This document shows, piece after piece, positions 16,805 to 25,416 of a stretch of DNA of 35,433 bases (positions are counted from its first letter, which is position 1; every line of letters starts with the position of its first letter). Both the position numbers and the translations under genes were made by a program. The stretch is from Rhizobium leucaenae USDA 9039 (lineage in GTDB: Bacteria > Pseudomonadota > Alphaproteobacteria > Rhizobiales > Rhizobiaceae), in contig NZ_AUFB01000038.1 in assembly GCF_000426285.1 (NCBI RefSeq), positions 1 to 35,433 on the forward strand, written 5' to 3'. The notes under the pieces were generated by a model that was given only the letters and a program-made list of their open reading frames with translations, had not been told where the DNA came from and did not search any database.

Positions 16805-18346
16805 TTATCCTGTCGGGTCGGCGGTCTCGGCGGTCAATCGCTTGAAGATTGGCACCAGCCGCGGATGGCGGCCGGCGGGTGGATGCTGAATATCGACCGT
16901 GCGACCTAATTTTTTCTGCCGCTTAAGCCAGTCGCGTAAGGTCTCTGCGCAGATATGGTCCACATAGTGCAAATCGCTGCTGGCGATCCGGACTGTGCAA
17001 CCAGCTGGAAGCGATTCCAAAGTATTAAGGAGCGCGGGAACATCCCTGCAAGTCGCAACGCCACCAAGCGTCAGATGAACCGTCTCAGCATCTTCCATTC
17101 GATCGATAGCAAGCTTGCGCCGCAGATAAGGAAGGATCTCGAAAATCGAGAGCGTCAAACCTAGAGCAACACCCACGAGCAGGTCTTGCAGTACGACCAT
17201 CGCAACAGTCGCAATCCAGATGCCCACGGGAAGCCAACCATGATGATCGAAGAGATCGCGCACGTGATGAAGGCTGATCAGCCGCCAACCCGTCACGAGC
17301 AGTATTGCGGCCAGGGCCGTCAGCGGCACCATGGAAAGCAATTGCGGCAGCAACACCGTAAGGCCAAGAATCCAGACGCCATGCAGGACAGCCGATGCCC
17401 GTGTACGCGCCCCGGCTTGGATATTTGCCGAGGAGCGTACGATAACACCAGTGATCGGCAGACCACCGAGCAGTCCGCAGAGCCCGTTGCCAATACCTTG
17501 TGCAAAAAGCTCCTTGTTGAAGCGTGTGCTGGCGCCGTCATGCATCCGGTCGACAGCCGCAGACGACAGCAATGATTCCGCACTGGCGATGACCGCAATC
17601 ACCAGCGATGTGACGACGATTCCAGGCTGAGCCATATTCGCGAAACTTTCCACTGTCGGCAATGAAATGCTGTTTGCTAGAGATGCAGGAACCTCGACCC
17701 TGGCAATCGGTAGCCGCAATGCAGCCGTTAATGTAGTTCCGATGGCAACGCCTACCAGCGCACTCGGGACCAGCCTCAGCCGGTTGGGCCTGAATTTTTC
17801 CCAGCCGATCATCGCGAGCAAGGAAATCAGCCCTATAAGCAAGTCGACGGATTCGCTCGTCATGCCGCCTCCCCAAAGATGTCCGAATGTTCGTTCCATC
17901 GCCACGACGTTTTCAATGCCCCCCGCAGCCGGTTTGGCCCCCATCAAAACGTGTATTTGTCCGAGGATGATCAGAATGCCGATACCGGCGAGCATACCGT
18001 GAACGACAGCGGGCGAGATTGCCCGAAACCATGATCCGATCTTCAGGAACGCGGCAAGGATCTGCAAAAGCCCAGCAACGATCAGGACCGGCCCGAGCAT
18101 GGCCACTCCATATTGTTCGACAAAGCCGAAGACGATGACCGCCAGACCAGCGGCAGGGCCCGATACTTGCAGGGGCGAACCCGCCAGCAAGCCCACGACA
18201 ATGCCGCCGACGATGCCTGATATCAGGCCCATGGCAACAGGCACGCCAGAGGCAACTGCAATTCCAAGGCAAAGCGGGATAGCAACGAAAAAGACGACAA
18301 GCGACGAGGCGAAATCGCGCGAAAAAGCGAAGCTGTTATTGGTCAT
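16805..18346 (-). CDS. SulP-family inorganic anion transporter (513 aa)
   Basis: A SulP/SLC26-type transporter with about twelve hydrophobic segments, beginning DFASSLVVFFVAIPLCLGIA and including LQVSGPAAGLAVIVFG, the characteristic first transport signature. A short STAS-like end covers about the last 90 residues. It lies directly after a beta-carbonic anhydrase, a pairing that in other bacteria goes with bicarbonate transport, so bicarbonate is the likely substrate; sulphate cannot be excluded. The start is the ATG at 18346, which gives the family N-terminus. The GGAG that serves it overlaps the stop region of the carbonic anhydrase gene, so the two are coupled. Confidence 0.9.
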   Translation of the reverse strand: MTNNSFAFSRDFASSLVVFFVAIPLCLGIAVASGVPVAMGLISGIVGGIVVGLLAGSPLQVSGPAAGLAVIVFGFVEQYGVAMLGPVLIVAGLLQILAAFLKIGSWFRAISPAVVHGMLAGIGILIILGQIHVLMGAKPAAGGIENVVAMERTFGHLWGGGMTSESVDLLIGLISLLAMIGWEKFRPNRLRLVPSALVGVAIGTTLTAALRLPIARVEVPASLANSISLPTVESFANMAQPGIVVTSLVIAVIASAESLLSSAAVDRMHDGASTRFNKELFAQGIGNGLCGLLGGLPITGVIVRSSANIQAGARTRASAVLHGVWILGLTVLLPQLLSMVPLTALAAILLVTGWRLISLHHVRDLFDHHGWLPVGIWIATVAMVVLQDLLVGVALGLTLSIFEILPYLRRKLAIDRMEDAETVHLTLGGVATCRDVPALLNTLESLPAGCTVRIASSDLHYVDHICAETLRDWLKRQKKLGRTVDIQHPPAGRHPRLVPIFKRLTAETADPTG

Positions 18347-18350
18347 GGCA

Positions 18351-19043
18351 CTACTCCGCTGCAACTGCGGCTAGGACTTGCGGCCGATCGCGACCGGTAA
18401 CGGCGACCGGTAACGGCCCGTCCTCGCGTATCTTTGTGAAGCGGGCGGCCGACCCGTCGTAAACCTCCACCTCTCCCGTTTCGATATCGAAAAACCACCC
18501 GTGCAGCGTCATGTCATTGGTCGCAAGCCTTGCTGCAACGGAAGGATGTGTGCGCAGGTGGTCAAGCTGAACAATGACGTTCTCCATAGCGATAGCGCGG
18601 ACCTTTTGACGTTCGGAAAGGTCGGCCGGATAGGCTTGGCAAACGATCGAATGCGCAGCGTAACCATGCTTTAGCCAAGCGGCGACGTTGGGCATGGACT
18701 TTAGCAATTCGGGACGGCAGAGCCCTTTCATCGCGCCACAATCGGAATGGCCACAAACGATGATGTCTCGAACCGCGAGAGCTACGACGGCATATTCTAT
18801 TGCTGACGAAACGCCACCGTTTGCGGTTGAAAATGGTGGAACGATATTTCCGGCATTGCGGCATACGAACAGCTCACCTGGTCCTGACTGGGTAATGGTT
18901 TCGGGCAAGACTCGACTGTCGGCGCACGAAATCATCAAGGCGTGCGGCTGCTGTCCCTCTTGCGCAAGCTTGCGGTAAAGTGCCTGGTAGTTCGGGAACA
19001 CGGCACCGCGGAAGTTCGAGATTCCTTTTAGTAGATCACCCAT
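18351..19043 (-). CDS. Beta-class carbonic anhydrase (230 aa)
   Basis: Zinc ligands of the beta class are all present: C40 and D42-R44 in SCADSRVLPE, and H99 and C102 in VCGHSDCGAMKG. GELFVCRNAGNIVPP and the helical C-terminal part are also typical. It interconverts carbon dioxide and bicarbonate in the cytoplasm. It is followed 4 bases later by the SulP transporter, which suggests a bicarbonate-handling operon. No FixK or nod box was seen upstream. Confidence 0.95.
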   Translation of the reverse strand: MGDLLKGISNFRGAVFPNYQALYRKLAQEGQQPHALMISCADSRVLPETITQSGPGELFVCRNAGNIVPPFSTANGGVSSAIEYAVVALAVRDIIVCGHSDCGAMKGLCRPELLKSMPNVAAWLKHGYAAHSIVCQAYPADLSERQKVRAIAMENVIVQLDHLRTHPSVAARLATNDMTLHGWFFDIETGEVEVYDGSAARFTKIREDGPLPVAVTGRDRPQVLAAVAAE

Positions 19044-19428
19044 AGCAAGTCCTCATTGTCGGGGTGGATGGAAGCAGGGCGCGCGCGATCGTCGGAATCC
19101 GCAATCATTTCGCAACTGCGAGATGGAAGTGTGATACGCAAAGAGGATGCCAAGACGTCGATCGCCTCGTTTATTTCGCACTAATACGAGCATGCTCAGT
19201 CATTGACGACAGCTTGTCGCTGTAGTCATTCCAGACATCCAGTGAGCGCGAGCGCTTGATCGTAGGTCCCCAGATCAATGTGATGCTGCAATGCAAAATT
19301 TTAGAACTTCATAGTTCCTTGCTTGCTCGGATTGAGGCGCAATGCCGAGTCTGGGAGCCATGGTTCTACGCCCGCTCGTAAGAATAACGACGAGTAGGGG
19401 CGCGCGACTACGGACCAGCACCGCAGTA
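19044..19428. other. Intergenic stretch with possible gene debris
   Basis: 385 bases. On the minus strand two frames give short protein-like pieces (SLDVWNDYSDKLSSM and DLGTYDQALALTGCLE) over the same bases near 19200-19270, so at most one is real. I cannot assign them. No operator was recognised. Confidence 0.35.
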
Positions 19429-20667
19429 TCAATGCGAGGTTCTGACCGACAAGATCGCCGCGGCCAAAGCCATCGCAGCTAGGCCTGCCGCCCCGATCGG
19501 CAGCACCGACAAGTCATAATTTGCAATAAGCCTGCCGCCGACTACGGTACCGCCGGCAACGCCCACGTGCATTGCGGTGACATTCGCACCGATTATAATG
19601 TCGCTCGGGCTTCGGCCGAGATCCGCAATATCGCTCTGGACGATCGGCGAAATCGACCAGCTCGCGCATCCCCAAATTGAAAGGCTGGCGAAAAAAAGAT
19701 GCTGCTTTCTGACACGCATAGCAGCAACGTTGTGACGAGATAGATTGCAGGGCTCGCGACCAGCGCGAGCCGACGACCTGCGAGGTCAGAAAGAATACCG
19801 GCCAGCACGCCCCCCGCCATGCCCGACGACCCGAAAACGGCGTAAAGAAAGGCCTCCCAGTGTGGCCCGAAGAACCCCTTGCTCGCGGCGTAAGAGGTCA
19901 AATAACTGAAGAGGGTGAAATGACCTGCAATGAACAAAATAGAAACACGCTGCGCCATCATCTGATTGCGATCCCGGAAATGAGCTAGATACAGTTTGCC
20001 AAAAGGCGAGCGCTTGCTCGGCGACCCGACATTCGGTAGCACGACGATTACAAGCCATATAGCGACGACAGATAGGCCAATCATTGCAAGGCCTACGGCG
20101 GCGCCAACCAATCAAATGTGTAATCCACACGCCCAGAGGTACCCCCAAAAAAAGCGAGCCGCTTATTCCAAGGTACACGGAGGCTATGGCACGAGCTCGA
20201 TATCTTTCCGAGACGATCTGAACTGCACAACCGACGGCGCATACCGATATCTGCGCGCAAGCCATAGCCGTGATGATCCTCGAGGCGCTTATTGGGAGCA
20301 GCCCCGATCCACCGATCACAACCGGCACATTGCTCCCTGCAAAGATTGACATGGCCGCGAGGAGCGTCGGTTTTACATCGAAGCGATAGGAAATCAGTGT
20401 AGCTATCGGCGCGAAGAACGCGTAGGTGACCGAGAACACTGAAATGAGGATACTTGCTTCGGACTCGCCTACTCCAAGGCTGCCGGCTACATTCGGCAGC
20501 ACCCCGATGAAAACGTTCTCGGCCAATCCGGTGATAAACACAGCAGTAGTGAGTACGAGAATTCGATTCATACCGCCAACTGCGCTGGATTGGCCGGCGC
20601 TTGCGCGGTCTCTTTTCCACCAGCTCTGCCCGATGCTCTCATCAGTCCTCGTATGCCCTGACTTCAA
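19429..20667 (-). pseudogene. MFS transporter (AraJ-like) with two frameshifts
   Basis: The first frame, from 20667 (TTG) or the ATG at 20571 (MNRILVLTTAVFITGLAENV), encodes the N-terminal half of a drug-efflux-type MFS protein, including VSERYRARAIASVYLGISGS. At about 20100 the reading passes to another frame (GLAMIGLSVVAIWLVIVVLP through FGSSGMAGGVLAGILSDLAG). At a run of seven A (19691-19697, seven T in the gene) it returns to the first frame and ends with GGTVVGGRLIANYDLSVLPI. The shifts cancel each other. It overlaps the end of the methyltransferase gene and is the last gene of the pseudoazurin operon, probably as exporter. Either both shifts are recent mutations or the homopolymer one is a sequencing error. 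Confidence 0.8.
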
Positions 20668-21632
20668 TCAGTTTTTTGCGGGCCGAGATGGGCTCCTGCC
20701 TCATACCGATTGGACGCCCTGGGAACAGTTTGCAACGAGATCGGCTGCGTAAAGTACTCGTACTTGCCCGTCAGCACGCCTTGCGTGAATTGAAGCGCAT
20801 GCTTGCCAAAGAACCACTCTTCAACAGCATAGCCGCGGGTCAGTTCGATTGGCGAGGTAAGGTTCAGTCCGGGCATTTCGATCCGATTGACCGTCGTCGG
20901 CCGGTTGCATAACAGTCTGAGGTCCTCAACGTGGATCCCGAGCGGGATCTTTTCGAACAAATCGCCAGGCAGAGCGTCGCTGTTCGACAGGTCGACTTTG
21001 GTGAATGGCAAAGGGCCGTCGGGTCCTGCCTTTCTAGAGAGGAACTTTTCTACGGCGTGGACATGCGTCGCAATCCCGGGATGGGAATCCCATTTCGCGT
21101 AAAAATCAGAGCGTAGTACCTGCCAGTCTGCATAGAGTGAGTCGAGATCGCCCCGATCAAATGAATTCGCGTGCCGGCACTCGTACGGGACCGGATACCG
21201 GGAAGTCCCGATGATCGATGTAAAATTGTGAAATCCACCCTCGTTGGTCCGTTGTCTCAACTCGTTGATCAACGGAACCCACACATCCTTGGTCACAAAG
21301 TGCAACGACGAGTGTGCCAAAGCCAGGTCGTATCTCTCATCAGGGACGAAATCCTCGATTCTCCCTTCGATCACATCGATATTCAACGAATGTTCGTCTG
21401 CAACCGATCGCAGTTTTCTGACCGCGCTCGATGACGGTTCCAATGCAGTTACCGCATGCCCCCTGAATGCAAGAAAGAGAGCGTTCCTGCCTTCGCCGCA
21501 TCCTAGGTCGACGACCATTGCGTTTCTTGGCAGTTGCTGTTCTATCTCATAGACTTCGACGCTTGGCCCGCCCATCGTCCAGACGTTGGGATCCGAATAG
21601 CCTCGTTCCCAAAACCGCTCGCTGTTTTTCAT
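20664..21632 (-). CDS. SAM-dependent methyltransferase with extra C-terminal region (322 aa)
   Basis: Residues 1-190 form a class I methyltransferase similar to the TehB type: FWERGYSDPNVW at the start, the SAM-binding MVVDLGCGEGRNALFLAFRG, and DLALAHSSLHFVT. Residues from about 200 (SRKAGPDGPLPF) to 322 form a region I do not recognise, with GLNLTSPIELTRGYAVEEWF in the middle. The gene lies between a HemN-like radical SAM gene (4-base overlap ATGA at 21629-21632) and the MFS gene (4-base overlap), so it is made together with them. Its substrate is unknown. Confidence 0.85.
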   Translation of the reverse strand: MKNSERFWERGYSDPNVWTMGGPSVEVYEIEQQLPRNAMVVDLGCGEGRNALFLAFRGHAVTALEPSSSAVRKLRSVADEHSLNIDVIEGRIEDFVPDERYDLALAHSSLHFVTKDVWVPLINELRQRTNEGGFHNFTSIIGTSRYPVPYECRHANSFDRGDLDSLYADWQVLRSDFYAKWDSHPGIATHVHAVEKFLSRKAGPDGPLPFTKVDLSNSDALPGDLFEKIPLGIHVEDLRLLCNRPTTVNRIEMPGLNLTSPIELTRGYAVEEWFFGKHALQFTQGVLTGKYEYFTQPISLQTVPRASNRYEAGAHLGPQKTD

Positions 21633-22981
21633 TTAGGAACGTACCTTTCTTCACGGATTTTCACGTGGTCCGAGAAGAGATGATGCGCTATCAGGTTGCT
21701 GTACTTGTAACCTTTCCGGGTCAGAGCAATGGCGCCATCGCCCCGCAAATCGATGCAGCCTTCGACTTCCAGAGCATCTATCACCTCCAAAAAATCGGCG
21801 CGGAGGTCCCGTCCGAATCGTCGTGAATAATCTGCTTCTGAAAGCTGGTTGAGCGTAAGGTTAAGTATAAAATATCTCAACCGTTCTTCGGATTCGTCTA
21901 ATATAACTCCGTATTTCAGCAAATTCCGACTAGTCATCTCGAGATGTATATAATCGTCGATGGCTTTGCCGACATTCTTCAGCGCGACGGCATAGTCGAG
22001 GCTGTAGTGATATTTCCCGTTATAACTTCGCGCGCCTGCTCCGATGCCTATCATCGGAACACCGAGGAAGTCAGAGGTTTCCTGGCCGTAGGCGCTGGTG
22101 CCTTCTGGAAGGCAGGTAAAACGGGTGAAAGATTCCTGTCGATACTCATTGTCCTGCATAAAATCGACATTGCTGTCGTAGATCTCATATTTGAGGCGGT
22201 CTTCCACATATTCTTGCGGTCGAGATCGCTGCTGCTTTTGCATAGCAGTGAGCGGCCGGCTGATCGCCGGATAAAGCGAAACGGTTGTTGGCCGAAAGGA
22301 CAAAATCTGCTCCAGCGAGCGCTTCCAACTTTCCGGCGTTTGACGGAAGAGGCCGTAGATCAAGTCGAGATTGAAGTTATCGAAACGCTTGCGAACTGCT
22401 TCAATGGACGAAATCGACACAGAAACCTGATATGGGCGGCCGGACGCTCTCAGTTCGACGGAATCCATCGTTTGGATTCCCATGCTGATCCGGTTCACGC
22501 CTTGGTTCTTCAAAAAATCCAGCAGTTCCCCCGACACAGTGTCGGGAGATCCTTCGACGCACACCTCGGTCGAACGGTCGATATTTGGAAAGCCATCTCG
22601 AACGGAAGAGAAAATCTGGGCCAGCCGATCGATGGGCAGGAGAGTTGGGGTTCCGCCGCCGATATAGACCGATGCGACAGATCTGTGACCGGCAAATGTT
22701 GCATAAAGGCTTATCTGCCAGCAGATCTTTTCGACATAACGTCGAATAAGATCCTCCGTGTGCCGCGTGGTCAGAAAGAGCGTGCAATAGGTGCACCTAT
22801 ATCGGCAAAATGGCACATGTATGTATAACGCTACCGGCGCCTGGTCGTTTGAATCCCACACATCGCTCAATCGAATGTTTTCAAGCTCTTTATATGTCCG
22901 TTTTGGGGGGTAGCTGTATACATACGCCTTGAGGTCGCCTTTGCCGATGGCTTCCCTCAAGGAATTTGCAAATGATTGCAT
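21629..22981 (-). CDS. HemN-like radical SAM enzyme (450 aa)
   Basis: The radical SAM motif is YIHVPFCRYRCTYCTLF with cluster ligands C59, C63 and C66, followed by YIGGGTPTLLP, GVNRISMGIQTMD and NLDLIYGL. A HemN-type C-terminal winged helix follows (about residues 365-440, RLRYFILNLTLNQLSEADY and LTRKGYKYSNLI). The second CGC cysteine of true HemN is absent, so coproporphyrinogen oxidation is unlikely; HemW-like, methyl-transferring or cyclopropane-forming HemN relatives are alternatives. The start is the ATG at 22981, which has GGAGAAAGGAG upstream; a GTG at 23005 would overlap the pseudoazurin stop. Together with the following methyltransferase this recalls HemN-like/methyltransferase pairs in natural product pathways. 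Confidence 0.9.
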   Translation of the reverse strand: MQSFANSLREAIGKGDLKAYVYSYPPKRTYKELENIRLSDVWDSNDQAPVALYIHVPFCRYRCTYCTLFLTTRHTEDLIRRYVEKICWQISLYATFAGHRSVASVYIGGGTPTLLPIDRLAQIFSSVRDGFPNIDRSTEVCVEGSPDTVSGELLDFLKNQGVNRISMGIQTMDSVELRASGRPYQVSVSISSIEAVRKRFDNFNLDLIYGLFRQTPESWKRSLEQILSFRPTTVSLYPAISRPLTAMQKQQRSRPQEYVEDRLKYEIYDSNVDFMQDNEYRQESFTRFTCLPEGTSAYGQETSDFLGVPMIGIGAGARSYNGKYHYSLDYAVALKNVGKAIDDYIHLEMTSRNLLKYGVILDESEERLRYFILNLTLNQLSEADYSRRFGRDLRADFLEVIDALEVEGCIDLRGDGAIALTRKGYKYSNLIAHHLFSDHVKIREERYVPK

Positions 22982-23004
22982 GCTCCTTTCTCCTGCGGCC
23001 GGCA

Positions 23005-23448
23005 CTATTCGGCAATCTGCGCGAGGTCGGCGTCAAGGCGCTTGCGCACGAGATTTGGAACGGTTGCAGTCTTGATGGCATCGAGATTGGTGGGGCTGTC
23101 GCCAACTTGAATGAGGGCCACCATGCCCAAGCTCATATGCGGCGTGCATTTCACCACATAGGCCCCGGGCATATCGAGTTTTGCGCGATATTCCTCGTTC
23201 GCTTTAGATTTGAACTCCGGTGCGCCTTTTGGGATCAAACCTTTGAACGTTTCGACATTGTGTCCCTTATCAACCGGAATAAACGTCACCGTGTCGCCTG
23301 GTGCGATCTTCGTGAAACCTGGCTCAAAAACCATTGCGCCGTCCGTGCCCCTGTTCAACATCCGGATTTGGTGGTCCGCCGCCATCAGTGGCATCGCTGA
23401 TGCGGTCAGCATCGCCGTTGCGACGATCGGACAGATTTTCAAACCCAT
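23005..23448 (-). CDS. Pseudoazurin (147 aa)
   Basis: A type 1 copper protein with a signal peptide (residues 1-23, MGLKICPIVATAMLTASAMP, cleaved near LMAA). The copper ligands are all in place: H63 (KGHNVETFKG) and C101, H104 and M109 in VKCTPHMSLGMVAL. Pseudoazurins carry electrons in the periplasm, typically to nitrite or nitrous oxide reductases; no such gene is in the window. It is the first gene of a tight operon with the radical SAM, methyltransferase and MFS genes. GGAG lies before the ATG. A near match to a FixK/FNR box stands about 70 bases upstream. Confidence 0.95.
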   Translation of the reverse strand: MGLKICPIVATAMLTASAMPLMAADHQIRMLNRGTDGAMVFEPGFTKIAPGDTVTFIPVDKGHNVETFKGLIPKGAPEFKSKANEEYRAKLDMPGAYVVKCTPHMSLGMVALIQVGDSPTNLDAIKTATVPNLVRKRLDADLAQIAE

Positions 23449-23520
23449 TTCTGATCTCCTTTCGCGATAGCCCGATTAATTGTCCGCCCGAAGCTTTAGG
23501 CGCGAACGGGCTGACATTCC

Positions 23521-23534
23521 TTGAGATCGAGCAA
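23521..23534 (-). promoter_or_regulatory. Possible FixK/FNR box of the pseudoazurin operon
   Basis: TTGAGATCGAGCAA (plus-strand reading) differs from the palindrome TTGA-N6-TCAA at one base of the second half. It ends at 23534, 73-86 bases before the pseudoazurin start, a suitable distance for an activator site. It is only a near match. Confidence 0.35.
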
Positions 23535-23685
23535 TCTTTGATCAATTTCTACGTCAAGCCCGCGCGCCGGTGTCCATCCGCGCGCGGACGAAGTCGCTGC
23601 GGCACTCGAGGGGCGCCTCATCCGCGGGTGATCAAAGCGCAGTTGGATGCAATCAGGTGATCATCAAACAAAATCGCGGCGTTCG

Positions 23686-23699
23686 TTGAGAGAGATCAA
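23686..23699 (+). promoter_or_regulatory. FixK/FNR box of fixNOQP
   Basis: TTGAGAGAGATCAA is an exact match to TTGA-N6-TCAA, the FixK/FNR (anaerobox) operator. It lies 93 bases before the fixN start. The pseudoazurin gene reads away on the other side but is 238 bases distant, so the box most likely serves fixN. Confidence 0.85.
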
Positions 23700-23792
23700 G
23701 GACTGAGTGCCCGTCACGTGCGAATAGTTCCCAAAAGTGGCGAGAAAGGCGGCCGCCTTTGGCGTGGTCGTCTGTACATCGGGAAGCATGAC

Positions 23793-25409
23793 ATGAATTA
23801 CACCGCTGAAACCATGCTGGTTGCGGTCGGGGCTTTTTTGGCACTGGTCGGCGCGGGGGTCGCTCATGACCAGCTTTTTGCAACCCACATGGGGATACTG
23901 TTCTTCTGTTTGCTAGCGGGCACGGTACTGCTTCTGCGGCGAATTGATTTTTCCCCCGTGACAGTGAGCGCCAAACCCAAAAACGGAGCCTATTTTGACG
24001 AGGTCATCCGCTATGGATTGATTGCCACCGTCTTTTGGGGGGTGATCGGCTTCCTGATCGGTGTCGTGATCGCCCTGCAACTTGCCTATCCGGATCTGAA
24101 CGTCGCGCCGTATTTCAATTTTGGTCGCTTGCGCCCACTTCATACCTCTGCCGTCATCTTCGCCTTCGGCGGCAACGGGTTGATAATGACCTCCTTTTAC
24201 GTCGTCCAGCGCACCTGCCGAGCCCGGCTCTTCGGCGGCAATCTCGGTTGGTTCGTGTTCTGGGGATATCAACTTTTCATCGTCATGGCCGCGACCGGCT
24301 ATGTTCTCGGGATCACGCAGGCTCGCGAATATGCCGAGCCCGAATGGTATGTCGACATCTGGCTCACCATTGTCTGGGTCGCCTATCTTGTCACCTTTTT
24401 GGGAACGATCCTGAAGCGCAAGGAGCCGCACATCTATGTCGCGAACTGGTTCTATCTGAGTTTCATCGTCACCATCGCCGTGCTGCATGTCGTCAACAAT
24501 CTCGCGATGCCGGTGTCTTTCCTTGGCTCAAAGAGCTATTCGCTATTTTCGGGCGTGCAGGGTGCCCTGACACAATGGTGGTACGGCCACAACGCCGTCG
24601 GCTTTTTCCTGACCGCCGGCTTCCTTGGCATGATGTACTATTTCGTACCGAAGCAGGCGAACCGCCCAATCTATTCCTATCGCCTGTCGATCATCCATTT
24701 CTGGGCCCTGATCTTCATGTACATCTGGGCTGGTCCGCATCATCTGCATTACACGGCATTGCCCGATTGGGCGCAGACTTTGGGCATGGTCTTCTCGGTG
24801 ATGCTGTGGATGCCTTCCTGGGGCGGCATGATCAACGGTCTGATGACTCTTTCGGGCGCCTGGGACAAGATCCGTACCGACCCGATCATCCGCATGATGA
24901 TCGTCGCGATCGCCTTTTATGGCATGTCGACCTTCGAAGGCCCGATGATGTCGGTCAAGACGGTCAACTCGCTCAGTCACTATACCGAATGGACCATCGG
25001 TCACGTTCATTCCGGCGCGCTCGGCTGGGTCGGCATGATCACGTTCGGCGCCATCTACTACCTGACGCCAAAGCTCTGGGGGCGCGAGCGGCTTTACAGC
25101 CTCCGTATGGTCAACTGGCATTTCTGGCTCGCCACGCTGGGCATCGTTATCTACGCCGCGGTGCTGTGGGTCGCCGGCATCCAGCAAGGCCTGATGTGGC
25201 GCGAATACAATAGTCAGGGTTTCCTCGTCTATTCCTTCGCAGAGACCGTGGCTGCGATGTTCCCCTATTATCTTCTGCGCGCCGTCGGTGGTGCTCTCTA
25301 TCTGGCAGGGGGAGTGATCATGGCCTGGAACGTCGCAATGACCATCCGGGGCCGCCAGCGCGACGAAGCCGCGATCCCCAGCGCTTTCATCGCCAAGGCC
25401 GCCGAGTGA
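23793..25409 (+). CDS. fixN: FixN, cbb3-type cytochrome oxidase subunit I (538 aa)
   Basis: The haem-copper subunit of the cbb3 oxidase, which respires at the very low oxygen of the nodule. About twelve membrane segments are visible, with conserved pieces HTSAVIFAFGGNGLIMTSFY, WWYGHNAVGFFLTAG, MYIWAGPHHLHYTALPDWAQ and HVHSGALGWVGMITFGAIYY. These hold the histidines that bind haem b, haem b3 and CuB. The start is the ATG at 23793 (MNYTAETMLV), the usual FixN N-terminus; the frame is open to a GTG at 23718, but that extension is not family-like. fixO follows after 7 bases. Confidence 0.97.
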   Translation: MNYTAETMLVAVGAFLALVGAGVAHDQLFATHMGILFFCLLAGTVLLLRRIDFSPVTVSAKPKNGAYFDEVIRYGLIATVFWGVIGFLIGVVIALQLAYPDLNVAPYFNFGRLRPLHTSAVIFAFGGNGLIMTSFYVVQRTCRARLFGGNLGWFVFWGYQLFIVMAATGYVLGITQAREYAEPEWYVDIWLTIVWVAYLVTFLGTILKRKEPHIYVANWFYLSFIVTIAVLHVVNNLAMPVSFLGSKSYSLFSGVQGALTQWWYGHNAVGFFLTAGFLGMMYYFVPKQANRPIYSYRLSIIHFWALIFMYIWAGPHHLHYTALPDWAQTLGMVFSVMLWMPSWGGMINGLMTLSGAWDKIRTDPIIRMMIVAIAFYGMSTFEGPMMSVKTVNSLSHYTEWTIGHVHSGALGWVGMITFGAIYYLTPKLWGRERLYSLRMVNWHFWLATLGIVIYAAVLWVAGIQQGLMWREYNSQGFLVYSFAETVAAMFPYYLLRAVGGALYLAGGVIMAWNVAMTIRGRQRDEAAIPSAFIAKAAE

Positions 25410-25416
25410 GAGAAAC

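Noticed and set aside
18342..18360. TGGCAC sequence as a sigma-54 promoter.
   Set aside because: No TTGC at the required spacing; no convincing -24/-12 promoter or NifA site was found in the window.
24035..25213. 392-codon plus-strand frame inside fixN.
   Set aside because: Shadow frame of fixN; arginine- and histidine-rich with no domain.
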